This document shows positions 53,016 to 62,036 of a DNA stretch of 64,000 bases, piece by piece; within the stretch, counting starts at the first letter, position 1; each line of letters starts with the position of its first letter. The DNA is from Actinomyces marseillensis (GTDB lineage Bacteria; Actinomycetota; Actinomycetes; Actinomycetales; Actinomycetaceae), in NCBI RefSeq assembly GCF_900155605.1, contig NZ_LT707420.1:828691-892690 (forward strand). The letters are read 5' to 3'. Both the position numbers and the translations under genes were made by a program. The notes beneath the pieces are model-generated. The model was not told where the DNA came from and did no database searches. It was given only the letters and a program-made list of their open reading frames with translations.

Positions 53016-54425
53016 TCACTGATCTGCTGCGCTGGGGTGCGTCATGTCGGCGGGAACAACCCACGCGTCGAACTCTTCGGGGGTGACAAAGCCCAGCTCA
53101 AGAGCGGACTCACGCAGAGAAATGCCCTTGTGATGTGCGTTCTTCGCAATCTTTGAAGCCTTGTCATAACCGATGTGGCGGTTCAAAGCGGTCACCAGCA
53201 TCAGGTTGATATCCAAGTGATGCTGGATCTTCTCACGGTTGGGCTCGATGCCGTACGCGCAGTGGATATCGAAGGAAACGCACGCATCGCCAAGCAGTCG
53301 GATGGATTCCAGAACGTTCCACGCCATAACGGGCTTGAAAACGTTGAGCTGGAAGTTGCCCTGAGAGCCGGCGAAACCAACGGTTGCGTCGTTGCCGAAG
53401 ACTTGGGTCGCGACCATGGTCATGGCCTCGCACTGGGTCGGGTTGACCTTGCCGGGCATGATGGACGAACCGGGTTCATTCTCGGGAATGATCAGTTCGC
53501 CAATGCCATCGCGCGGGCCGGAGGCGTACCAGCGCACATCGTTGGCAATCTTCATGAGCGCATCGGCCAGAACACGCAGTGCGCCAGAGACCAAAACGAG
53601 TGCGTCGTGTGCGCCCAGGGCTGCGAAGAGGTTATCGGCCTGCTTGAACTCAATGCCGGTTTCCTCAGAAATCTTCTTCGCGGCGAGCTTGCCGAAAGCG
53701 GGGTGAGCGTTAAGGCCCGTTCCCACTGCGGTTCCACCGATCGCCAGCTCGCGTGCGCGAGAATCCGCGTAGCGAATGCCGTCGAGGGCGAAATCAATTT
53801 GCGCAACCCAGCCGGAAATAACCTGGCCAAGAGTAATGGGGGTGGCGTCCTGCAGGTGGGTGCGTCCCACCATGACGACATCCGCGTATTCCTTTGACTT
53901 TGCATCCAAAGTATTGCGCAGCTGCTCAACGCGCGGATACATCGCTTGGAGTTCCTGGACCACAGCAATGTGCATTGCAGTGGGGAAGGTGTCATTCGAG
54001 GACTGGCCGCGGTTCACATGGTCATTGGGGTGAACGGGAGTCTTGGAGCCCATGACGCCACCAGCAAGCTCGATCGCGCGGTTGGAGATGACTTCGTTCG
54101 CGTTCATGTTCGACTGCGTGCCGGATCCAGTCTGGAAGACGACCAGCGGGAAGTGATCATCGAGCTTGCCCTCGATCACCTCGTCGGCGGCGCGAGCAAT
54201 CAGGTCTGCGATGTCCTGGGGGAGCTCGCCGAGTTCGGCGTTTGCAAGCGCAGCAGCCTTCTTCAAAGTGCCAAGTGCGCGAACCATGGGGCGTCCCCAC
54301 ACGAAAGTGTTACGACCGATGTCGAAGTTGTGGAGCGAACGCTCTGTTTGTGCGCCCCAGTAACGATCGACAGCAACCTCAACGGTGCCCATGGAATCGG
54401 ATTCGGTACGAGTATTTTCTGCCAC
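53016..54425 (-). CDS. fumC: Fumarate hydratase, class II
   Basis: 469 residues from GTG 54425, which has AAGGAGG 5 nt upstream; an ATG at 54440 contains that SD within its coding sequence and is rejected. The fumarase/aspartase signature [17 protein letters not shown] and [21 protein letters not shown] are intact, and [14 protein letters not shown] carries the catalytic-site residues. It hydrates fumarate to L-malate in the TCA cycle; sdhCAB lies 16 kb away. A thermostable, iron-free class. Confidence 0.96.
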   Translation of the reverse strand: MAENTRTESDSMGTVEVAVDRYWGAQTERSLHNFDIGRNTFVWGRPMVRALGTLKKAAALANAELGELPQDIADLIARAADEVIEGKLDDHFPLVVFQTGSGTQSNMNANEVISNRAIELAGGVMGSKTPVHPNDHVNRGQSSNDTFPTAMHIAVVQELQAMYPRVEQLRNTLDAKSKEYADVVMVGRTHLQDATPITLGQVISGWVAQIDFALDGIRYADSRARELAIGGTAVGTGLNAHPAFGKLAAKKISEETGIEFKQADNLFAALGAHDALVLVSGALRVLADALMKIANDVRWYASGPRDGIGELIIPENEPGSSIMPGKVNPTQCEAMTMVATQVFGNDATVGFAGSQGNFQLNVFKPVMAWNVLESIRLLGDACVSFDIHCAYGIEPNREKIQHHLDINLMLVTALNRHIGYDKASKIAKNAHHKGISLRESALELGFVTPEEFDAWVVPADMTHPSAADQ

Positions 54426-54466
54426 GAGTGCCTCCTTCACATCTGTGACCAGGAATGTACGTCTTA

Positions 54467-54494
54467 AGCCTACTCGGAGAGTGCCAATTTTCAG
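54467..54494 (-). promoter_or_regulatory. Candidate promoter of fumC
   Basis: On the minus strand, CTGAAA (54489-54494), a 16-nt spacer, then TAGGCT (54467-54472). The leader to the GTG is about 35 nt. Confidence 0.5.
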
Positions 54495-54665
54495 GGGTCA
54501 CTCGTCCTAGCCTTAGACAGAAAATAGAAAACGCAAGAGCGCGAGTGGACCAGCCAGCGACTTTCGCGGTGGTGATAGCCGCTGATGCGATGAGTTTTCT
54601 CCCATCTTTGACTGCTACGATCCACTAGAACGCGACGCGCTCTGTCGATCGTCAAGGAGTGTTAG

Positions 54666-55913
54666 GTGGAACAAGCAGTTGTGACCCGCAGTGCGCGTCG
54701 CAGGGCGCGCGCTGCGATTTTTGCGCTTTTCTTCACTAATGGCGCGCTCTTGGGCAGTCTTGTTTTACGCTTCCCTGAAATTAAAGATGCCTTCGGTCTT
54801 TCCTCCAGTGCCTATGGTGCAACCATCGCGCTGTCATCCCTGGGAGGAATTCTCGCTGGTCCTTTCGCTGCGCGAGCGGTTCGCCGCTTAACCTCGCGCG
54901 TGGTTGCCTCGGTCATGACCATCGGGGTCGGTCTTGCGGTTCTCTTCATTGGCCTCACCTCAACGCTTCGCGCCCATGCAGGTGTCTCGCCAACTGTTGC
55001 CACAATTCTCTACGTCATTCTTGCCTCGAGTTTCCTCCTCAATGGCTGCAGCGATTCAATTGTTGATGTTGCACAGAACATGCAGGGATTTCGTCTCCAG
55101 CGCCTCTACGGTCGGCCAATCATCAATGCTTTCCACGGGATGTGGTCTGTCGGAGCTGCGGTTGGTGGTCTCTTTGGCGTCTTGACCACTACTTTTCACA
55201 TTTCTCTTCTGATCCACAGCCTCGTCGCCTCATGCATCTGCATCGTACTTGGGCTCGCGGTGATGCCCTTCACTATCCGCGGTGCAGACCCACAAGACAA
55301 CAACGAAGACGAGGCCGATGATTCCTCCCGAGTGCGGACAGTTTCGTGGCATCCGGTCCTTGTCCTTGCTCTGCTCGTCATCTTGTGTATTTCAGGCATG
55401 CTGATTGAAGACGCCGCCTCCTCGTGGGCGACGCTCTTCATGCGAGACTATGCCCACGCCGGTGCGGGACTCGCTGGTTCGGGCTATGTCGTTCTCTTAA
55501 CAACGCATGCGTGTGGTCGTTTTATCGCTGATTCGTTTGTTCATCGTTATGGCCCCCGTGCCGTCATTTGTGGGGGAGGAGCCCTCATTTTGATCGGAAT
55601 GGGAAGTGCTCTCGCCATTGGCACATTCCCCGCGCTTCTCGTTGGTTTCGCCGCCGCAGGACTGGGATGCGCGGCCTCGGTACCTCTGGCCTACAACGCA
55701 GCCCACGATATCCGCGGGATGAACCCCGCCACGGGACTGACGATCGTCTCCTGGCTGGGGCGCCTCGCCTTCCTTGCGGCACCCCCGCTTGTCGGCCTCG
55801 TTGTGCAGCACACCTCGTTGCTTTCGGCGATGATCGTCATCCCACTCGCGGGCGCGGGGCTGGTCCTGACCTCAACTGTGCTTGCCCGCAGGGGCGTTAA
55901 CGTGCAAGAGTGA
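54666..55913 (+). CDS. MFS transporter
   Basis: 415 residues, twelve hydrophobic helices, with a short central cytoplasmic acidic loop (PQDNNEDEADDSSRVRT, about 218-234). ALLGSLVLRFPEIKDAFGLSSSAYGATIALSSLGGILAGPFAARAVRR has the MFS loop 2-3 character. It resembles the sugar/fucose-permease-like FucP and YbjJ subfamilies, but the substrate is unknown. GTG start with AAGGAG about 6 nt upstream. Its stop lies 4 nt before tatB. Confidence 0.85.
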   Translation: MEQAVVTRSARRRARAAIFALFFTNGALLGSLVLRFPEIKDAFGLSSSAYGATIALSSLGGILAGPFAARAVRRLTSRVVASVMTIGVGLAVLFIGLTSTLRAHAGVSPTVATILYVILASSFLLNGCSDSIVDVAQNMQGFRLQRLYGRPIINAFHGMWSVGAAVGGLFGVLTTTFHISLLIHSLVASCICIVLGLAVMPFTIRGADPQDNNEDEADDSSRVRTVSWHPVLVLALLVILCISGMLIEDAASSWATLFMRDYAHAGAGLAGSGYVVLLTTHACGRFIADSFVHRYGPRAVICGGGALILIGMGSALAIGTFPALLVGFAAAGLGCAASVPLAYNAAHDIRGMNPATGLTIVSWLGRLAFLAAPPLVGLVVQHTSLLSAMIVIPLAGAGLVLTSTVLARRGVNVQE

Positions 55914-55917
55914 CGAC

Positions 55918-56223
55918 ATGGACTTCTTAGGAATCAGCGGGCCCGAAGCGATCATCATCGCTGTGGTGGTCCTCGTGGTTCTGGGGCCCAAGGGAATGAG
56001 CGAGGCTGCGCGACGCATCCTCGAAGTGCGCAGACGCTGGTTGGAGGTGTCGGCCTCGTTCAGGAGCCAATCGGATCAGGCGATGGCGCAGCTTCGCGCT
56101 TACGCTTCCGACGCCTCGCAAGAAGATCGCGAAGCCAGCACACCCCAAGCGCACCAAAATACAGGGCAAGAAGTGCGCACATCTGAAGAATCATCGACCA
56201 CAGGTCGGGGAGTGGATTCGTAA
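55918..56223 (+). CDS. tatB: Sec-independent protein translocase TatB-like
   Basis: 101 residues from ATG 55918. One N-terminal membrane helix (GPEAIIIAVVVLVVLGPKGM, 8-27) with the TatB GP hinge motif, then an amphipathic helix (SEAARRILEVRRRWLEVSASF) and a polar Ser/Glu/Gln tail. It recognises twin-arginine signals with TatC. Its last 164 nt are antisense to the 3' end of tatC. A pairing with the upstream MFS gene (4-nt gap) is presumably a shared transcript. Confidence 0.85.
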   Translation: MDFLGISGPEAIIIAVVVLVVLGPKGMSEAARRILEVRRRWLEVSASFRSQSDQAMAQLRAYASDASQEDREASTPQAHQNTGQEVRTSEESSTTGRGVDS

Positions 56224-56839
56224 TCGCCGCAAAAACTGTCGCACCCACGACTGCCCACCTCCAGCGGCGCAGAATCTGAGAAGTCGAGGCCAAGCCAAGG
56301 GTGTGAATCCCGATGATGATCATGGGGAAAAGGAAAGACGCACCGATCACCAAAGTCAGGATCACGACGAAGCTGATATAGGAATCAAAATCCAGCAGCG
56401 CAGAGGTGCCTTGGGGAAGCTCAGAAAGTAAAAGGCTGACCGCGTGGGGGAGGAACCACAGCGCCGAGGCGACTCCCGCAAGGAAAAGAATCGCGCTGGG
56501 AATTGCGATCAGTGCGGTGCGTCGTTTTTCCGTGCGCGTGAGAGCGGGGGCGATGAAGAGCCAGAGTTGGGTCAGCCACCACGGAGTTGTCAGGATGAAG
56601 CCCGCCCAGAGTGCGAAGGTGATGTGTGTCGAAAAGGGGCCGATGATCGTGCGGAAGTTGATTCCCGAGGCCCCGGCTGAGGCGAGTGGACGCGTGAGCC
56701 ACGTGGTTGCCGGAGTGTAGAGGAACCACGCGCCGATTGCTCCAACGAGGATGCCTGCAAGACTGAGCAGAAGCCGCGCGCGCAGCTCGAGGAGGTGGCG
56801 CGTCAATGACATATATGCGTCAGAATCAGCCCGGGTCAT
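56060..56839 (-). CDS. tatC: Sec-independent protein translocase TatC
   Basis: 259 residues, six helices. MSLTRHLLELRARLLLS (10-26), the twin-arginine-recognition N-terminus, and FALWAGFILTTPWWLTQLWLFIAPALTRTEKRR are diagnostic. The start may be ATG 56839 or ATG 56812; neither has an obvious SD. The polar C-terminal tail (LARRRKRKREAAPSPDPIGS) is encoded antisense to the tatB tail (56060-56223). tatA lies 37 nt upstream, so tatAC forms one operon. Confidence 0.94.
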   Translation of the reverse strand: MTRADSDAYMSLTRHLLELRARLLLSLAGILVGAIGAWFLYTPATTWLTRPLASAGASGINFRTIIGPFSTHITFALWAGFILTTPWWLTQLWLFIAPALTRTEKRRTALIAIPSAILFLAGVASALWFLPHAVSLLLSELPQGTSALLDFDSYISFVVILTLVIGASFLFPMIIIGIHTLGLASTSQILRRWRWAVVGATVFAAITNPLPDLWSMILQMCALLALYFGALGVCWLRDLLARRRKRKREAAPSPDPIGS

Positions 56840-56876
56840 TGGTTCGCAGCGAAATGATGGCGCGTTGAGAAGGGAA

Positions 56877-57077
56877 TTACTTCGACGAATCTGTGTTTTC
56901 AGGCTCAGACATGGATGTCTGCTCGCTGGTGGATGAGGAGTCTTGAGACAGGTCGTTCATTTCCTCTTTGAGGATTTTTGCGCTCTTGCCGATGGAGCGT
57001 GCCAAGTCGGGGAGCTTTTGAGCGCCAAAAAGAACAAGGACAACGATCAAGACGATGATCCAGTGGATGGGACGCAT
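56877..57077 (-). CDS. tatA: Sec-independent protein translocase TatA
   Basis: 66 residues. One membrane helix (HWIIVLIVVLVLFGAQKLPDLARSIGKS) with FG hinge and the adjoining amphipathic helix, followed by an acidic Ser/Glu tail. TatA oligomers form the translocation pore. AAGGAG lies upstream of the ATG. It is the first gene of the tatA-tatC pair. The Tat substrate EfeB is encoded 2.3 kb away. Confidence 0.95.
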   Translation of the reverse strand: MRPIHWIIVLIVVLVLFGAQKLPDLARSIGKSAKILKEEMNDLSQDSSSTSEQTSMSEPENTDSSK

Positions 57078-57164
57078 GGGTTCTCCTTCTGATGCGGCTT
57101 CTGGGTTGAGCCTACACCGCCTTTCGTCTGTTCAGCGTGAGAAAGACAACGAAAGGGGACGTAC

Positions 57165-57210
57165 TTAGGTAACACAGGTTATCCTAAGTTCAGTAAATTA
57201 GGTTATGAAT
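57165..57210 (+). promoter_or_regulatory. Putative IdeR/DtxR iron boxes upstream of efeUOB
   Basis: TTAGGTAAC at 57165-57173 faces TTATCCTAA at 57179-57187, an imperfect inverted repeat of the TTAGG half-site. An inner AGGTTATCCT (57176-57185) is close to the IdeR core, and a further TTAGGTTA starts at 57198. The cluster sits just before efeU, which fits iron repression. Confidence 0.7.
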
Positions 57211-57241
57211 GGTTGTCGTAAATCATTCGGTTGGGAGATGA

Positions 57242-58114
57242 ATGTTCCTCGCGAACTTCTTGATTGCCCTCAGAGAGGGCGTTGAAGCCGCACTGATCGT
57301 CGGAGTTGTAGCGGCCTACTTGGTGAAGGTTGGACGCAGGAACCTGCTCCCCAAAGTATGGTTTGGCGTCATCATTGCCGCAGCGCTGCCCTTAAGCCTC
57401 GGCGCAATCATGACCTGGGGTCCCTACACCCTGTCATTCCAGGCGCAGGAAATCCTCGGCGGAACGCTCTCACTGGTCGCCGTTGCCATGGTGACGTGGA
57501 TGATCCTGTGGATGAGTTCAAACTCCCGCCAATTTGCGCGCAAACTTCGTGAGGATACTGCAGCGCAACTTGCATCTGGCTCAGAGTGGGGAGTCGTGTG
57601 GATTGCCTTCATTGCAGTTGCACGAGAAGGCATTGAAACCGCGCTCTTCGTGTGGGCAACAATCAAATCTTCTGCTGAAAATGCAATTGCAGCGCCCGCA
57701 CTCGGAGTGGTCACCGGTTTGCTCGTCGCCGTTGTTATCGGCTGGCTCATCTACACCGGCGCAGCTCGAATTAACCTTTCAATCTTCTTCAATATCACCG
57801 GTCTTCTTCTAATTTTCGTCGCTGCAGGAATCGTTTCCTACGGTATTGGAGACCTTCAAGAATCGTCCGTACTTCCCGGATGGGGCATCCCCATCTATAA
57901 CATCACCGCATACCTAGATGGCTCGGTCTACTCGTGGCTGACCACCTCCTCGTGGTGGTGGACCCTTCTGGAAGCAATGTTCAACGTCAATGCTTCCCCG
58001 ACACATCTCCAGCTCATCGGCTGGGTGCTCTACATCGTCATCATTCTGCCGCTCTTCCTGGTCCGTTCCGGAATGGTCGGCGCCAAACACCCCACCCCTA
58101 AAGGAGAACAATGA
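57242..58114 (+). CDS. efeU: Ferrous/ferric iron permease EfeU (FTR1 family)
   Basis: 290 residues, seven hydrophobic segments. Two REGxE iron-transport motifs: R11-E15 (ALREGVEAAL) and R128-E132 (VAREGIETAL). It moves iron across the membrane with EfeO and EfeB. GGGAG lies just before the ATG. Iron boxes stand directly upstream. The stop overlaps the efeO start (ATGA). Confidence 0.95.
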   Translation: MFLANFLIALREGVEAALIVGVVAAYLVKVGRRNLLPKVWFGVIIAAALPLSLGAIMTWGPYTLSFQAQEILGGTLSLVAVAMVTWMILWMSSNSRQFARKLREDTAAQLASGSEWGVVWIAFIAVAREGIETALFVWATIKSSAENAIAAPALGVVTGLLVAVVIGWLIYTGAARINLSIFFNITGLLLIFVAAGIVSYGIGDLQESSVLPGWGIPIYNITAYLDGSVYSWLTTSSWWWTLLEAMFNVNASPTHLQLIGWVLYIVIILPLFLVRSGMVGAKHPTPKGEQ

Positions 58115-59310
58115 AAACCTCCCGCACGCGCCTCGTCATTGGAGTTGCGGCTGTTTCTGCGCTGGGTTTGAGCGCATGCGTCGCCAATAATCCCTCAAGC
58201 ACCTCGGCTTCGGGAAGTGCTGGCGCAAGCGACGCACCGCTGACCGTGACCATCACCGATGACACGTGTAAGGTCTCTGCCGCGAGCGTTCCTTCAGGCG
58301 TCGTCACCTTCAAGCTGACCAACAACGGAACCGTCCGCAACGAGTTTGAAATTCTTGCCGAAGACAAGCTCCGCATTGTTGGAGAGCGCGAAAATCTGGG
58401 CCCCGGAACCTCGGTCGACTACACCGTCACCCTGCAGCCCGGCAAGTACTTCACCGCCTGCAAGAAGAACATGGTTGGCGCGCTGGTTGGTGCCGCGGAG
58501 TTCACCGTGACCGACTCGGGCAAGGCAGTCGAGGTCAGCTCGGACGAGAAGGCACAGATCGATGCCGCCGTCACCAACTACACCGCATACGTCCGCGATC
58601 AGTCCGGTCAGCTCCTGGAGCAAACCAAGTCCTTCGCCGAGCTGTACAAGAAGGGTGACTTCGATTCGGCTCGCAAGGCATACGCTCCCGCCCGTATGTA
58701 CTACGAGCGCATTGAGCCCACTGCCGAGGCCTTCGGTGACATTGACCCCGCACTGGACCAGCGCGAAGCTGACTGGCAGGAAGAAGGTGCTGACGGTGAA
58801 TGGACCGGCTGGCACGCAATCGAAAAGGACCTGTGGCGTCCCGATGGCTACCAGGGGCTGAGCGAGGAACAGCGCACAGCAATGGCTGACAAGCTGGTCG
58901 AAGATACTCAGAAGCTCTACGATCTGGTCTACTCCAACGACTTCAAGATCTCTCTGTCGGATATTTCCAACGGTGCAATCTCGCTGCTTGAAGAGGTTGC
59001 CACCACGAAGATCACCGGCGAAGAAGAAGCCTTCTCTCACACTGATCTGTATGACTTCGTCGCAAACGTCGAGGGCGCGAAGGTTGCCTACGGTGACGTT
59101 GAAGATCTTGCGAAGGCAAAGGATCCCAAGCTGGCAGGAAAGATTACCGATGCCTTCACCGAGCTTCAGCACGAGCTCGATAAGCACAAGGACGGCGACG
59201 GTTACGTCTCTTACGACAGCATCGACGAAGCTGGCCGTAAGGCGCTTTCCGACAAGGTCAATGCGCTTCGCTTGCCCCTGGCACAGCTGACGGCAGCAAT
59301 TGTCCAGTAA
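58111..59310 (+). CDS. efeO: Iron uptake lipoprotein EfeO, cupredoxin plus M75 domains
   Basis: 399 residues. Signal peptide with lipobox LSAC, lipid-modified C23. A cupredoxin-like domain (about 45-145, VTITDDTCKVSAASVPSGVVTFKLTNNG) is followed by the M75/imelysin-type domain (about 160-390) with the HxxE metal motif H235/E238 in GWHAIEKDLW. It delivers or oxidises iron for EfeU outside the membrane. A strong hairpin and EfeB follow. Confidence 0.93.
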   Translation: MKTSRTRLVIGVAAVSALGLSACVANNPSSTSASGSAGASDAPLTVTITDDTCKVSAASVPSGVVTFKLTNNGTVRNEFEILAEDKLRIVGERENLGPGTSVDYTVTLQPGKYFTACKKNMVGALVGAAEFTVTDSGKAVEVSSDEKAQIDAAVTNYTAYVRDQSGQLLEQTKSFAELYKKGDFDSARKAYAPARMYYERIEPTAEAFGDIDPALDQREADWQEEGADGEWTGWHAIEKDLWRPDGYQGLSEEQRTAMADKLVEDTQKLYDLVYSNDFKISLSDISNGAISLLEEVATTKITGEEEAFSHTDLYDFVANVEGAKVAYGDVEDLAKAKDPKLAGKITDAFTELQHELDKHKDGDGYVSYDSIDEAGRKALSDKVNALRLPLAQLTAAIVQ

Positions 59311-59326
59311 GTACTAGTTACAACTC

Positions 59327-59364
59327 GTTGGGCGTGGCGCACCTGAAGGCGCGCCACGCCCAAC
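59327..59364 (+). other. Strong hairpin between efeO and efeB
   Basis: GTTGGGCGTGGCGC (59327-59340) pairs with GCGCCACGCCCAAC (59351-59364), a 14-bp perfect stem and 10-nt loop. The sequence after it is not T-rich; it may be an attenuator or mRNA-stability element. Confidence 0.7.
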
Positions 59365-59406
59365 GGCATCACTTTCACCATCCGTCTGTCATCAAAGGAC
59401 CCAGTC

Positions 59407-60750
59407 ATGACTCAGCATCACGAAGCAGCTGAAAACAATGGCAATGCCGATCACGAGGGCACCAAAGAAGGACTCTCGCGTCGCCAATTTTTAGGATTAG
59501 CCGGCCTCGGTGCACTTACCCTTGGGCTGGGCGGTGGCGGCGGATTTGCCCTCGGTCGCCACGCGGGTGATGGCATCGATTCCGATGTCATGAAGAAGAC
59601 CTACGAGTTCCGCGGTGAACACCAGCAGGGAATCATTACTCCCGCTCAGCAGCAGATGCACACTGCCGCTTTCGATTTGTCGACCACGAACCGTGATACG
59701 CTCATTGAGCTTCTCCAAGACTGGACCTTGGCCGCTGAACGCATGACTCATGGCGAACTCGTCAAGGACTACACAACTTCACTGACGAAGGCGCCGGCCG
59801 ATACCGGTGAATCGATGGGGCTTGGCCCTGCAGGTCTGACCATCACTTTCGGTGTAGGAAAAACCCTGTTCATCGACGATGAAGGCCGAGATCGCTTTGG
59901 TCTTGGCGATAAACTTCCCGTTGCTCTGCGTGACGGCATTCCGCCCATGGCAGCAGAAAAGCTCGACCCCAAGCGCGGCGGCGGAGACCTCATCATCCAG
60001 GCCTGTTCCGAAGACCCCATGGTCAATCTCCACGCCCTTCACAACCTCACGCGCATCGCTTTTGGTCGCGCGACCATGCGCTGGACGCAACTGGGGTACG
60101 GGCGAACCTCATCGACCTCAAAGTCCCAGGAAACGCCTCGTAATCTTTTTGGCTTCAAGGACGGAACCTCCAACATCAAGGCCGAAGACTCTCAAGCCGA
60201 ATTGGATAAGCACCTGTGGATCCAAGCCGGTGACGATCAGGGTGCATGGGCTGCAGGAGGCTCCTACATGTGCGTTCGCAAAATCAAGATGATGATGGAG
60301 GTCTGGGACGATCTGGTCTTGGCCGAACAAGAACAGATCATCGGACGCGACAAGATCCATGGAGCACCTTTGTCGGGCGGCGAAGAATTCACGAATCCGG
60401 ACTTCGCGAAGGAAGGACAAGAGGGTAACCCCACTGTTGGATCTTCAGGTCTGGCAATTGCTCCAGATTCGCATGTCGCCATGATGAACCCGAATAACAA
60501 TTCGGGGCGGCGCATGCTGCGACGTGGATACAACTACCTTGAAGGCGTGGACTACTTGGGGCGCTTGGATGCGGGCCTCTTCTTCGTTGCCTATGTGCGG
60601 AACCCCGCTGAGGGTTTCATTCCCGTTTTGGCGAAGATGAAGAGCGATCAGCTGACTGAATACCTTCAGCACCTGGCGTCGGGTGTCTACCTCATGCTCC
60701 CCGGAGTGCGTGAGAAGGACACCTATGTCGGCCAGAAGCTCTTTGAGTAA
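59407..60750 (+). CDS. efeB: Dye-decolourising heme peroxidase EfeB, Tat-exported
   Basis: 447 residues. The twin-arginine signal has SRRQFLG with R25-R26 and a Leu/Gly-rich h-region (30-50). The DyP signature has D252 in GFKDGTSNI, and the proximal heme ligand is likely H356 in SHVAMMNP. It is folded with heme in the cytosol, exported by Tat, and acts in iron acquisition (ferrous oxidation or heme handling). Third gene of efeUOB. Confidence 0.95.
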   Translation: MTQHHEAAENNGNADHEGTKEGLSRRQFLGLAGLGALTLGLGGGGGFALGRHAGDGIDSDVMKKTYEFRGEHQQGIITPAQQQMHTAAFDLSTTNRDTLIELLQDWTLAAERMTHGELVKDYTTSLTKAPADTGESMGLGPAGLTITFGVGKTLFIDDEGRDRFGLGDKLPVALRDGIPPMAAEKLDPKRGGGDLIIQACSEDPMVNLHALHNLTRIAFGRATMRWTQLGYGRTSSTSKSQETPRNLFGFKDGTSNIKAEDSQAELDKHLWIQAGDDQGAWAAGGSYMCVRKIKMMMEVWDDLVLAEQEQIIGRDKIHGAPLSGGEEFTNPDFAKEGQEGNPTVGSSGLAIAPDSHVAMMNPNNNSGRRMLRRGYNYLEGVDYLGRLDAGLFFVAYVRNPAEGFIPVLAKMKSDQLTEYLQHLASGVYLMLPGVREKDTYVGQKLFE

Positions 60751-60758
60751 GGGGATAT

Positions 60759-61613
60759 GTGGTGAGTGACTCGAATCAGACGGGTGAACACGCAGACGTA
60801 AGCGAGGCCCTTCCCATTTCACAACGCCCGGCCTCGAACGCTCCCGGGCACTGGGTACTCGCAAGAGTCGGAAAGAAAGTTCTACGTCCCGGCGGCTTGG
60901 AACTGACTCTTCAGATGCTCTCCGAGGCGAAGCTAACGGGCTCCCGGGTGGTTGAATACGCTCCCGGGTTGGGACGAACCGCATCGGAAATTCTTGCTGC
61001 ACGCCCGGCCTCGTACACGGGGGTCGATAAAGATCCGGTTGCCGCCAAACACGTAAGAGAGTTGGTCGGCACGCGGGGGACAGTGATCAATGCTGATGCC
61101 GCCGACACCGGACTGGAGTCGGGGTCTGCTGATGTTGTCGTTGGTGAAGCCATGCTCACCATGCAGGGAGAGAAGTCTAAGAAAGCCATCATTTCCGAGG
61201 CCGTGCGGCTGCTGGCACCGGGAGGCCGCTATGCGATCCATGAGCTTGCCGTCCAACCTGACGACATTGACGAAGAATTGCACACGCGGATTCGTCAAGA
61301 TCTTGCGCGAGCTATTCACGTGAACGCGCGCCCGCTGACCTGCGAGCAGTGGGCGGAACTATTGGAAGAATGCGGCCTCGTGGTTGAAACGATCCAAACC
61401 GCGCCGATGGCTCTACTCGATTTCTCGCGCAATGTCCGTGACGAAGGCTTTGTACAGACACTGCGAATCATTCGAAATGTTCTTTCGGATCGAGAGCTGC
61501 GGGCCCGTGTGTTAGGAATGAGAAAGACTTTCCGCACCTATCAAGATTCAATGTGCGGGGTGACAATCGTGGCCCACAAGCCGCTGGAAGGAGACACCAA
61601 TGACGCTCAGTGA
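60759..61613 (+). CDS. SAM-dependent methyltransferase downstream of efeB
   Basis: 284 residues from GTG 60759 (AGGGGA about 5 nt upstream; GTG 60762 also possible). Motif I is VVEYAPGLGRTASEILAARP (about 63-82), VVVGEAMLTMQG resembles motif IV, and LLAPGGRYAIHELAVQP is the usual post-I strand. A class I Rossmann methyltransferase acting on an unknown small molecule. Its start lies 8 nt after efeB, suggesting co-transcription with the iron genes. It overlaps the cupin gene by 14 nt. Confidence 0.85.
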   Translation: MVSDSNQTGEHADVSEALPISQRPASNAPGHWVLARVGKKVLRPGGLELTLQMLSEAKLTGSRVVEYAPGLGRTASEILAARPASYTGVDKDPVAAKHVRELVGTRGTVINADAADTGLESGSADVVVGEAMLTMQGEKSKKAIISEAVRLLAPGGRYAIHELAVQPDDIDEELHTRIRQDLARAIHVNARPLTCEQWAELLEECGLVVETIQTAPMALLDFSRNVRDEGFVQTLRIIRNVLSDRELRARVLGMRKTFRTYQDSMCGVTIVAHKPLEGDTNDAQ

Positions 61614-61974
61614 CGACACCAATCTTGAGGTCCCCGTGCCGATCATGACCGATGTTCAAGACATTGCGTCCATGATTCAGGTCAATGAGGGGGCAACGGT
61701 TTCTCGCACGGTTATGCACTGTGAGGGAATGCGACTGGTTCTTTTTTCCTTCGATACCGACGAACTACTTAGTGAGCACACTGCGGCAATGCCCGTGATT
61801 CTTCAGACCCTTGAGGGGGCCCTGGAAATCACCGCTGACGGTCGTACAGTGATTCTGCGCCCCGGTGATGTGATCCACTTTGGAACGCGACTGCCTCACG
61901 CCGTGCGCGCGCTTGAGCCTTCCAAGATGGCGCTGTTCATGTTGGATTCACGTGAGCGATCACCAAAGAAGTAA
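61600..61974 (+). CDS. Cupin-domain protein
   Basis: 124 residues forming a single small cupin barrel. Conserved motifs: LVLFSFDTDELLSEHTAAMPVIL (motif 1-like, with a single His) and DVIHFGTRLPHAVRALEPSKMAL (motif 2). It lacks the full GX5HXH set, so metal binding is uncertain. It overlaps the methyltransferase gene and is followed by a terminator, so it ends the efe transcription unit. The function is unknown; small cupins next to methyltransferases sometimes act as binding or regulatory proteins. Confidence 0.85.
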   Translation: MTLSDDTNLEVPVPIMTDVQDIASMIQVNEGATVSRTVMHCEGMRLVLFSFDTDELLSEHTAAMPVILQTLEGALEITADGRTVILRPGDVIHFGTRLPHAVRALEPSKMALFMLDSRERSPKK

Positions 61975-61992
61975 GGTGAGAAAATGTTGATC

Positions 61993-62021
61993 GGGGCTGG
62001 GTTTGTGAGTAACCCAGCCCC
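61993..62021. terminator. Terminator between the cupin gene and nadE
   Basis: GGGGCTGGGTT (61993-62003) pairs with AACCCAGCCCC (62011-62021), an 11-bp perfect stem with a 7-nt loop, followed by TTTCGTG on the plus strand. It separates convergent genes. Confidence 0.85.
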
Positions 62022-62036
62022 TTTCGTGTGAGAGAT

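Noticed and set aside
54425-54440. ATG 54440 as start of fumC
   Set aside because: The AAGGAGG RBS would then lie inside the coding sequence; GTG 54425 is at the right distance.
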